A stretch of 64,000 nt of DNA from Chionis minor. Lineage: Eukaryota > Chordata > Aves > Charadriiformes > Chionididae. The position numbers and the translations under genes were made by a program. The notes below the pieces were generated by a model. That model was not told the DNA's origin, ran no database searches, and was given only the letters and a program-made list of their open reading frames with translations. Below are positions 26,501 to 38,500 of the stretch, one piece after another. The stretch covers positions 70,565-134,564 of the forward strand of contig VZSF01000866.1 in the NCBI GenBank assembly GCA_013398295.1, read 5' to 3'. Numbering within the stretch: the stretch's first letter is position 1; each line of letters opens with the position of its first letter.

Positions 26501-29500
26501 ATTGGTACAAAAAAACCCAAACCTGCCCCAAAACAACAAAAAAACCAATTTCTATTTATGGCCTTCATAAATTCTGATGTTAAACTGATTCCAGGTATCT
26601 ATTTGTGTTATCTGTACTGTCCCTGAAGGAGGCCTGTGGCTGTGGATAGTGGTAAAGAAAGATTTTAAGTGGCGTAATGGCAGCAACATCACGGTAAGTT
26701 GTGGCAAGACTGGGTGTGTGGGTAGTGCCAGCCTCAGGGTCGTGTGGCAGCGACCTGGACCTGGAGAAGACCTTGGTGAGGTGGGTGCTGGATGGCACAG
26801 CAGTGCAACCTCGGTAGGGTCCCACACCCAGCTCTTCCCCTGGCTCGTTTCTCCCTTGTCTACACATGACCCGCCTCTCTGCTCAAGTCAGAGGTGGCTG
26901 AGGTCTTTGAGTGCCCCACGGCTTTGTGCCAGGCGTGGACAATCTCCAGTCCCTAAAATGGAGTTGTGCAGACAGAGCTCTTCGCTGAGATTCATACCCC
27001 CTTGGCTGATGCAGCATGTTGTAAGCGTAGCATAAGGCTCTATGTTCAAAAATTTGGCAGATGCAAGGTGTCGAGGAGAAAAGGAACAGTTATATCAGTC
27101 AAATATCATCATTTTCATAGGGGCCAGTTAACACATATTATAAGACCTTCATTAAGAACCTCATGAATGACAAGAAACAAGTACTTATTAGCTGTGTTGC
27201 AGCCTTCCACCTCAAAGTAGTGACAGATGAAAGCAACTTTTGTTTAAAGAAAACTTAAAAAGCTAGTGAGATGTAGGTAGTAAGTAAAGAGCTAAATAAA
27301 CACAAGGTTTAACTGCCTATTTTTGTTGAAAGAGCAGGATCTGTAGATTTTATTTGTTCTCAGAGAACGTGATTAGGCTGGGAGTTGTTTGTGAAGCAGA
27401 GCTCTGCGGTGCTGTGTGGGCTGGGTGCTGGGGCTTTCTCTGCTGGTGTGCTTTGTGGGGTGGAAGGTGCTGTGGAGGATATACATTCTGCTGTGGGGAA
27501 AAGGGTCCCCACAGTGGTCATAGTCCGCTCGGTAGAAAGACGGCACAGGATAACCCTTTTGGCTTGTTAAACTGTAGCAAGATGAAGCTCTGTTTTGGAG
27601 GATGCTCTTTTGGGCAGTTCTGACTGTTCCTAGGGCGTGATTTATGGATTTGGAATAGGATGGGTGGATTTCTTTGAAACCTGCTATCAGAACTTGATGA
27701 AAACTAAGGAAAAAGAAGGCAAAGATAAAGCATCCATATAGCTTTTCTCTAAAGGTACGTTGTAAGTTTAAAGGTGATTTCAATATTATTTATTGTATAC
27801 CTGACAATATTCTGCTATAGCTGTCACTCTGGCAGATCTGAAATAGGACTTTCTCCCCAGTGGAGCAGTAGCCCACTCATATATTTGCATAACTTTCACC
27901 ACCAGTCACTGTACTGCCAGCCTGATTTGTCGCAGGTGCTCAGAAAGAACATTTTGGTGGCCAGCAGGAGCACCGTCCAGTGACATTGCTGAGCACTCTG
28001 GCAGCACCGCCACCGCCCCATGGTGGCACATGACCGGTGGCCCTGCAGATTGGCTTGGGTGCAGTGAGTGCTGCCGAGTATACTGGGGTAGAAAATAGCG
28101 TAATACTAGTGTATGTGCCATTGTGGCACTAGTGGAGGGTTTTGAGGTTTTATTGGGGTTTTTTGGGGTTTTTTTTTGGTTTTTTTTAGTGTCTGTTCTT
28201 GGCAACACCTTCACTTCTTTCTCTCTGACGTGGTCTCTTGCACCATGTCTCCAACCGAGAATCGCAGGGCACAATTTGGGCTGTTTGCCACCAAAAGAGC
28301 CAGTCCCTCCCTATGCCTTCACATCATGTCCTCTGAGAGAAGAAGCCTGACCCCGCTCCTTCTACCCTTAATCAGGTTTTTTATCTTCTGAGTCTTCAAG
28401 GAAGCAGCTAGAGCCTTCCCTCCCCTTCCTAGGTGGTATTTTGGAGGAGAGGGCTACCTTGTATCCCTCTTCCCTCACCCTCCCAAATTTATAGGCACGA
28501 GGAGGTCAGTCCACATTACCCATTCTGCTCTTCGTGGGAGAAACAAAGCTGACTCTCTGCCTACCAAAACCAAGTAAGGCTGTTGTGGGAAATGGCAGCC
28601 TGCATGCCTGACACTTTTGTATCACAGAGAAATACTTGCCCTAGGTTTGCTGCTTGTGTTTGTTTAAAATTCGGGGATGCAGACTGAATAGACCCTTTTG
28701 TATGAGCTTCTCATCTGCACCAGTGGTCATAAAAAGTTGACAGTTGCTAGCCTGTAGTATGTGACACACTGGTTACTTCCTAATCACCATAAGCCAAAAG
28801 GACGTGGACACTCCCCTGCGCGCCTCGGGAGATCATTGTGTCGAATGTGCATGCCCTGTAAAACTCCAGTCCTAGGCTGCTGTGGTTATGGACTTTGGCC
28901 TTAAGAATAAGAGATGCTTAGACCATTAATTGCTTTTATTTTATGTCTCTGTTCTTTTAAAATAGAAATTTCTTGTTCCTTTTATAGGCTGCCATATATT
29001 TTGTTTCTGTGTGCTAGGAAACAATTTTAACATCAAGGATGGATTTTTAGCAACATAAATAATTTATTTTGTGTCTTTTCTATTACAGTTTCTAACAAAA
29101 TTTTAAATGTAATATTTTTATTTCTGAAATTTATTATTCTTTTTGGTGGGTCCTAATTTCAGAAAGTGGCATGTTCAGACAGGGTTGATTGACTGATCAG
29201 AAACATTCAAAATACATTCATTTTTTTAGCTATAATTCTAGGCTTACCTTTGGAAATAGTATGTGAAATGCTGTAATGACATATCTTCCCTTGCCCTTTT
29301 AAAAATAAAATCATTAGAAGACAAATCCTTTCCTCAGGCTTTGTTCTAAATCCTTTCCTATAGCTTTATACCAAAGGCAGAAAGTTAATACCATATTTTT
29401 GCCCTAAACCCACAGTGCATGATAATAAAAAAAATTCCTAAATGCTATATTTGATAGTGATATATGGCTTGATGGCTACTTTTCGCATTCTAATAGAAGC

Positions 29501-32500
29501 AGCAGAATAATTAGCTTGCTTAATGCCATGAAGTTTCTCTTCTGAGCAAATACCAGCATTCATACTAAGCAGTAGTTGCATTTGGTAAATGGTCAAACCA
29601 AATATAACTTTGTGAAACAAGACTAAATGCAACTTTCTTTGTTCCATATTTCATGTCTAAATTACGTGTTACGCTATTAATTTGCCAGTTGAGGATGAAG
29701 CAGCATGCACTGCATATACGTGTTTCAGCTGCAGATTTTGAAGCTGCATGCAAGAGCAGCATTATTCTCAGTTTACAGATGTCAAACTTTGACTAAAACA
29801 ATGAATGACCTTTTCCAGCAAAGGGCTGAGGCACCTACTGTGGGACTTTGGGCAGAGTTTGGGCATTTGATTTCACAATTGTAACCCTCTATTTTTTAGC
29901 TGGGTTACTCTGAAGAGGTTTAAAATACATAAATCCTGTTCCAGGGACCGTTGATGGCTTTTATATCTAAACAGTTGTTGGCTAAGACATTCACAGTCCA
30001 GCACACAGAAACGGAGTTTGGTAGATCTGACGGTGGCAAAACGTGTTTATATGGCAGCATGAGGTCTCCTTATGTCATGGTTTTGTCCAACTGCATTCAG
30101 ACGAGTCCAAAGCCCCACTCCTGTCTTACTCCAGTCTCCAGTTGTGGCTATTTGAGTATCCCTTCATACAATGACCTCATTCAGAGAACTAGAATTTGGA
30201 GAAAGTTGTTGAAGGGCAAATAAAGTCGGGGGTTTTATGACCCTGCTTGAGCAAGGGCATTGGATTGGCAGGTCTCAAGAGCTCCTTTCCAACTTAAATG
30301 ATTCTGTGATTCTGGGCGATTTCACTCCCAAAGGCAGCAGAAATGCCACTGTGATAATCACGTTAAAAAATCATTGGAATCAAAATCCAGAGGATAATAC
30401 ATGTGCACACTTTAAGTCTCTTCCACACCCACTCCCCTTTACTGTAAGTATTATAAAAGTCTCTTTAAATGCCGCTGCCCTGCTTCTGCTGCCGTTGGTC
30501 ATTGGAAAAGAGGTGCTGACTCAGCATTGTGAAGGGCAGAGAGATGCCATTCGCAGTCTGCAGTAGCAGATGGAAGCCTTTAAAGGCCGGGTTGCTCTGG
30601 GTTTTAAAACATCCCTGAGCTGAAACATTTGATTCTTTCCTCTTTGGACAGAGTAAGAGATGTGTCAGACTGGAATATAACAGGCTCTGGTCTTCTGTGG
30701 CTATGAAGTACAAAATTTGTCCACTACTGCTAATAACTAACTATAAAGACCCATTTTAAAAGATGCCTGCAGCTACAAATATAAGCAAGTATTTTAGAAG
30801 CCTTTACACATGAAAAGAACCCTTTGCAAATAAAAAATCTTTGCCATCAGAAAATTCTCTCTTCAGTATGGCTTGATAGAAGATTAAGTGAGAGATAAGA
30901 CATCACATTTAAATATCCTCCATTTTGATACTTTCTGTGCAGCTTTTGTAGACCAGGCTTTAAGATTTTTTAGTTCCTAATTTTCTGACAGAGATTCTAG
31001 GTGAAGAGATATTTGAAAGCATAGTCTTATTTTTTTGTGTATGTCACATTGTCTGAAGCTCCAGTTTCATTATAGAGTATAAATGAGGTCAGATCCTGGC
31101 CTGCTATTGAAATCATAGTACATGGACTCCTGACTCAAACAGTGCTCCTGGGAGTTTAGAGGCATACCATATTGTTTTGCCATTCTTTTGCTGCATTGGG
31201 ACATATATTTCATGGGTTATCTTTATATGCGTTATATATATTCAAGTTTCTTTTTCATTTTTTTTTTCATCAGTCTGGCAGTATTTTCTGATTAGGAAAC
31301 CTTGCTAACCACTCTACTTGTCATTGGCCATAGGGCTATATAAAAAGTGGACTGCATTCAGCAGTGGGAGTTAGTGTTACAGAACGGTTTTGATATCATA
31401 TAGGAAAGCAGCTGAGCATACCAAATGGCAGAATGTGCTTCTTTTTTCTTTTTTTTAATAAAGCCATACTAATATACTTATCAGTAGGTTTCAGAATGCT
31501 TTCTTCACACAATAAGCGCTGACGTCTTATCCACACAGGTAGTAGAAAAACTGAAGTACAGAGTTTAAGCTGATAGAGCAAAGGAGGATTTCAGTCTGGT
31601 GTTTTCTTTGTTTAGCTGGACTGCTTCCATGGTAGTGAATGTTTTACAAGGTGAAAGAATGCTTTCTGAAGACCTCACCCACTTCCTTACATCTGATTTT
31701 ATCATATTATCAAATACAGATATATATAGGATCATGAAGAATATACTATTAGAAGAGTTAGTGCAAAATCCTTTAGTAAGCCTTTCCTGTCAATCTGTGC
31801 AACAATACTTTGTCCTATGTTCTGGGTATCAAATGGGATCAAAACCTCTGTTCTCATATAACATGTAATGCTGAATCAAGTTGTTACAATCAGTCCCTTG
31901 AGCTGTAGGTATCTTCTGTTTAAGAAACTCCTTAAACTGCCTGTCAGTGTGTGCCAACTTGTAGGACATAAGGATGGAATAAGAGGATTATAGCAAGATG
32001 AGACAAAATGTAATCACCACCTTGAAACTGCCCTGCCCACCACTGGCCCAGACTGTCTCTTAACCAAATTCGGCTGTAGGAGATCATTAAATATCCAAAT
32101 TGCTATTTCATATTTGTTCCTGACATGATACAGATTTTCCCTACATAAGGAGTTATCTCCCTCTGACCATTTTTTAAGCTGGCAGCATGTGACCTGTCTG
32201 GTGGTTTCCACTGGCAGCACATCTGCCTAGCTGGAATGAGAAGACTTTAGCTTAGTATATAGCTTTCACATACTGAAAACTAGACTTCCAACTCATGCAG
32301 GAACTTGGTTTGTAAAACTATATGGATCATTAGGGAAATCCATGGAGCTTCTTCCCCGTTTGGAATGACTGGTAATGTGTTTCCAGATTTTTAAAATGGC
32401 AAGACACCTTACTGCAGCTATCACACCTACAAGTTTTTCAGGACAGGAAGCTTGCCCCTTTCCTTTCACCCATCTCCAACAGATCATTCTTGTACTATTT

Positions 32501-35500
32501 ATAACTATAAACTGATTTAAAGTCAATTTGTAAGAGGACATTTAATGATATGCTTTGTATATGTTTTCTTAATAGCAGTATTGGCCATTATGAAGGTACT
32601 GGTGTGGTACATGACAGAAACTGAAAGTAGGATTAAAAGGAAAGCAATTTGCAGTAACATTAACCAAGCTGAATGTAAAACCTATCTCTCATGCAGGAAA
32701 TATGCTCAGTAAGAGCAGCAGAAGTCTCCCCTTTTGCTTGTATTGGTTAATTGTGATCACTTCATTCAGCCCTTACAATGAGAATGTTGTAAAATGCTCT
32801 GTATATGTGTGTGCATATTACACTGCATTTTCCTGACATACATTTACACAGGAACACGTGCTGCCCAGAAGAAAAAAAGAGTATGAATGAATACTTATCT
32901 TTATTCTTATCTAGTTGCACACTAAGAATATAAAGAAACCATTTTATCCAGCATATGTTTTATACATACTTCTAAAACTGTGAAATAGTTGTCTTCAGCA
33001 GCACTCAGGCGTAAGCCTAGAATAGTACCTTTTATTTCAAGTATTTAGCCTTTCAGAGTTTCCCTGAAACTCTGACTCTTTAGTTTCCTAAAGTTTTCCC
33101 TCTTAGGTTTTGTTCATCCACAGCAGCCCGAAGAGTTACTAATGCTGAACCAGAAGCATTATTTTTCTGCTCCCATGGGCTGTCTTTTATAGTGGCCAGA
33201 ACTGGGACTGTATTGTTGGTAGAAGCCACTTTGGCGTTGCATGTATTTGGAAGTACGATGGTCAGTAATGACATGTGGCCCTTTGGCAATGGCTGATGTA
33301 AGGTTAGGCTCAACCAGTCACTCATCTCCTCGCTGTTCACATATACCAAGCAGGCTGTGAAGCAATTTACACAATAGCAAAGAGCAATGAGGAAAGGAGA
33401 ATCTGTCTCCAATCCCGAATTGAGTACAAAGACGCTTCTCCTTCTTCCTGTGCCCATACCACTCCATCCCATGCACATCTGAGTATGGGGTAGCTACAGA
33501 CTTTGCCTTTATGCTTTCGTTCAGGGGCATGACATCCTCTTTTTCAAGCTGCCTCCAAGTGGTGATAGTTTCCCAGTATGGTAAGTGCCAAGTTTGTACT
33601 TTATTAGGCAAGACCAGTTGCCTTCCATGTGTTAAGCCCAACTTGTGTTTGTGGTTCCTTTCAAGACAGATTTTTGCTTTAGTACCAGGGGTTATGGAGA
33701 TATGACCAGAGGAGGCACGTCCGGCTTTAATTTACCATAAGCTCACAGAAGAGTCATGTGAATTTTTCTCAAGGATGAAGAGCATTGAAATTGCTTGGTC
33801 CACAGGGTAAAAAGACTTCAGTGTATAATGTTCTTAATTGTTTTTAGAAAGGGGAAATTGAGCTTCAAAATGTTCAAAAGGAAGCAAGCCTTTTAAGTGA
33901 TTCTAAATCACTGGGGTGCTTTAAAAAATAATTTCACTGTAACCTGAATTTTAATTGCCTGCCCCTTCCTCTTATTGTCATGGTACTTTCATCCCCTCTG
34001 TTTTCCTGGAAGAGAGTGTTGTTATTGCTATTTATTTTAAGAAATCCACTGGAATTTGTCCTGCAGTGCAGCAAAATTTCATGGATGGATATGTTTTAAT
34101 ATTCTGTATTATGAATATTTTTTATATCTTTGTAATGAAAAAAAATGAAGTTTTAACGACTGCTCTCCTATAAACCCTGGACTGCTGCATTTCCAGCCTA
34201 AGAAGCTGAGGACAGACAATGCCAGGTGCAGCCAGAATATTGCTGCAGCCCCACAACATATCATTTTTTTAACATTATTCAAATTAGTCTCAACACTCAT
34301 AATTCTGTTGTTTCCTTTATTGCTGTTGTAAAGCAAATGGTTCTTTTATACAAATGTTATCTCCTGGCTATTAATTCAGCAGTTATTTTGGATTATGGCA
34401 CTCCTGTTAAATTTAGGAATGTAAAACCTCATAAATATTTAAAAGTTTCAGACTGACGTGGGAAGAAATTGTTTTTGCCTTGCTTTGTTAATATTCTGTT
34501 GTTCAGTTTGTAATAGATTTGGAATATATTGTTATTTCTCTACTGTTTGACAAAAGGAAAAAAATTTTAGTTGAGCAACTGCTTCAAGTGTTCTCCCTTG
34601 AACTGTAACAGGCTGGCAAAAGTGTTTGTTTCCAGCAAAAAATAGCAAGGAAAATATCTGGTTTACTTCAAGAGGACAAAACACATGAAAATTTTAATCA
34701 GAGCCCACTTCAAAGTTAATGAAAATGCAACAGTAGATTTGTAAAGAATGGTTTCGATAAAACAAATTCAAGTAGGTCTACTCACAGTAAAGTGCTTCTG
34801 TTTCAGCATCTTTATTATTTAAACTTCTCTCTAAGGAACAAACAATAAGAGGGCAAATGTGTTTCTTCCTTCAGAAACATTTTATAGAAAGTGTATTCAT
34901 AGACTAGATATTGTAATTTATCTTGAGTATCCCCCAAAGCTCTGAAGAATAACTGAATGATAAAAAAGTTGTAATTTTTGCAACACAGCTGAAGGGTTGG
35001 ACAACATGGTCGCTGGGACCATGTTCCTGTTTCACACCTACTTGTATTTTCTTTGTTTCTTTATCTCAGAAGTAAATACACAATTTTTCAGCCAGATCTT
35101 AGGGGGTGTTAAGGTGTAACTCCTGTTGGGATCATCAAGAAGTGTTTCAAATGTTTCAATAATTACTCAAAAAAAGATGCTGAATTGATTCAACCTGGAT
35201 AAGTACACTAGCAGACAAAGTAAGTATGCAGTTAACAGAGCTTATATCTCTGCCTGCATGCTCCAGAGGTTCTTCAGCTGTGTCCTGGGGTGACATTTCA
35301 CTTGATGGATTTGTTGTATTTTCTATGTTAGTTAACCTTACAGTTATAATGCTGTAATACCACAAAAAGTTGTAATACTTTTTGTGGTATTGGCATGTTT
35401 TACTGGGTGCTGAATGAAGACTTTTCTTCTAGCTAGCAAATAAGTTAACACTGCATTGTTAATACCATTTTATGGCAGATTTGCACCATCTTCTCTTATA

Positions 35501-38500
35501 TGGTATAGCTAAACCAGCCTTATCTCTGCGTAATTATCAAGGTGGCGCTTTCCCTTTGGCTAGAAAAAGCTTTTTACATGTCAGTAACTTGTTGTAGTTG
35601 GGGTGCAACATTTCAAAATGCAAGTTTTCAAAAAGGAAATCATAATGTGGTCACATAGAAAACCTGTAATTGTGAAGGTGAACTTAGAGTTGCATGAACA
35701 AATCGGTGTTTTGTGCAAGTGAGTAGCTGGATGTGCCACACCAGCTGAGTCCATGCAATTTTAACTAATTCATGACTTGTGGGCTGGATCCAGCCCCTTT
35801 GTGAGGTTTCTACCTGACCCATCGCCTTCTCGCTGCAGGAGACAGGGAACAGATACTCCTTCAGCAAATGCAGCCTCCTCCACCTGCCCTCTCTAGGGAG
35901 AAGAGCAGGTCCAAAGGGGCACGAGGAAGGGCAAACAAGCCCGTGAGGGTTGTCAGCACCTCTGCCTGGCTCCCACAGGTGCTGCCCCGGGCCAGCCGCA
36001 ACACATCTGTGTGCGCAACTGCACGCATCAGCCAGTCATGCACCCTCATTCCTGTGTTTTTGTGGGCATGAAAAGCTCATTCCTCTCTTATAAACAGAAC
36101 AAAAGTCTGCTCTTACATGGACAAAGCAAAATGTGAGGCTTTTCCTGTTGTTTATTGACTTGCTACATAATCAGCATGTTGAAAATTATTTTTATTTTAC
36201 TTTGAAAAGTACTTCCGCTAGACGTTTCTTGTACTACTCTTTTTGGTTTTATGAACGTGTAGTGAACAGTGTACAGCAAAGGGCACTTGCATGCTTATGA
36301 ATGTAAAGACATTTGGATGAAGAAATTCTGCAGAGCAGTATATTTACTTTGCATTTCCGAATGGTAGCAATTAAAATTCCCAGCTGCTGGCTGTCCAGAT
36401 GTTTCTTGCATTACAGCATTGTAATTTGCATTGGAATATATTGTGTTACTGCAGTAGCTGTAAAGTGGTCAGCTCTCACAGTCAAAATCCTGTATACGGG
36501 CTCCAGTTCGGATGGTGAGCACATTCCCTGCTTGTACCAGCTTCTCCTTCCCACTGTTTCCCTGCTGTGTTAGCTGGACACGTTTGTAGTTCTCAGATGA
36601 AGACTTTTATTGCTTGGCATTCAAATCAAGCAGGAGACGTATTGGCAGGTCAGAACTGATGTATGGATGGTTTCTCCTAAGAGTGACATAGAAAAAAAGG
36701 CCCAAGTTTTGAACCAGAAATTTCCATTTCCCTTTGGCATTTTCAGGCGGCAAACATCCCTCTGGTGTCAGAGCTTGGCATTGATGATATCCATTTTGAT
36801 GACTTCTCGCTTGATGTGGATGCCATGATTACTGCAGCCCTGCGGATGTTCATGGAACTTGGAATGGTTCAGAAATTTAAAATCGACTACGAGGTAACCA
36901 TCTGCGCTGCAGAGATACCTGCTGCTTTTGTCTCGGCGCTGCTCTGTCCATTTGTACACATTTAGTAGCCCTGATACAACTTGTACTTTTCATTTCAGAC
37001 GCTGTGTAGGTGGCTTTTGACGGTTAGGAAGAATTACCGAATGGTGTTGTATCACAACTGGAGGCACGCTTTCAACGTCTGCCAGCTCATGTTTGCCATG
37101 TTAACTGTAAGTATCCAGCTATAGGCACAGTCCTGTAAGAGCTTTTACTGCTACATTGCCTTACATGCCTAAACATTTTCCAACATGTCATTTCTTTTCT
37201 AGTTATTACAATGCTAATTCATTTCCAATAGAAATGCACATGGAATTAGGTTATTCGACTTAAGGCAGCACATATTTGGCAAAACCTTATAGCATTTTAG
37301 TGACAGTGACATCACAGGCACATTAAAGTGACTGACAACTTGCAGTCTTGGAGTGAGCCTGTTATTATAGATCTTGGTCTTACAAACATGTTTTTCCTTT
37401 GGAACTCTTTGATTTGACGTTTATTTCAGACTCTTAAACTGGGAAGTACAAAACCAAGGAAGATTAGAATCCCAGAAGTATTTATTATGTTGATGCTACC
37501 TTATCCAGCTTCATCTAAATAGCTGTAGAAGGTATTGCCTTAAAGCATTTTAAGATTATCTTCCAACGTAGTCATCAAAGTGAATCTTGTGACTCCACTG
37601 GCTGCTGTAACACTTCCGGGTTTTAGTATTTCCATGAATGTCAGCAACTCCTCTCAGCCTACAAGTAAATCCTGTTGGAAGTACTGCTGCTCTAACTCGC
37701 TCTCTCTGCTTACCCCACAACAATCTCACTGCATGAAATAAGCTATGTTTGGCTACTTAATTCTTTTAAATGTATCAATGAAAACCTTGGTGGTCCTGGA
37801 TGTTTAATATTCTAGTTAATGTGGCAAAAGAGAAACAACATGTTGGTGTGCACACACTTTCCACTGTACTTTTGAGTTTGCCTTATCTCCAGATAAAAAT
37901 AAGAATTCAAGTTTTTCCATTTCTTCTTCATGTTCAGTTTTAATAACCAGGGTCACCTATTGCGAACCCTAAGTTGTCGTATTAATAGCATTTGTGCAAC
38001 TATTTATTTATCGGGGATATCATATACTGTTCCCTAATTTTTAATGACTGTTTATGTTCTCGTTGCTGGTCGGTCTCTGCAGCATGGTTAGCATCTGGAC
38101 CCTGTCTGTAGAGGTGGAGACTCCACAGCCTGTGCCATTTGCAGCACAGGTCAGCGTGGTGTTACATGGACTTGTGACAGTCCATGGCCTCTTTCCCACT
38201 TACAGGGCACAACTTGTGCATGGGTTCCCAGCTGTCCTTCTCCATTTGGCATTGTCTCTGTGGCAGAACTTTGTGTGTCGGGCAACAAAAAAGACTATGA
38301 GGTCCCCTAGCAGGTAGGCATTGCTCTAGTGCTAGGTCCAGCCCAGCCATGTAGGTTTGTTTCTGTGAGCATTTAGGGAGGCGTAGCAAAGTTGTACCAT
38401 GCACCGTGAGACAAAGGAAATGGAGACCTTCAACAAGAGAGAACGGTCACCTCTTCTTCTGGGCGTGAGGCTGATGAGCTGAGCAGAATTAACGTCGTTT

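Larger units (their letters stand above)
15323..36746 (+). other. PDE11A intron e6-e7 (21.4 kb), largest intron
   Basis: This intron separates the GAF/linker exons from the catalytic exons. It contains a CR1 tail at 30238-30316, a MIR/L2-like piece at 22930-23030, a CA/CG microsatellite at 26290-26340, poly-T and T/G tracts, several short perfect inverted repeats and GC-richer unclassified blocks at 15500-16330, 16560-16990, 20700-21000, 26680-26960 and 35860-36060. I see no recognised coding exon on either strand. Confidence 0.85.
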
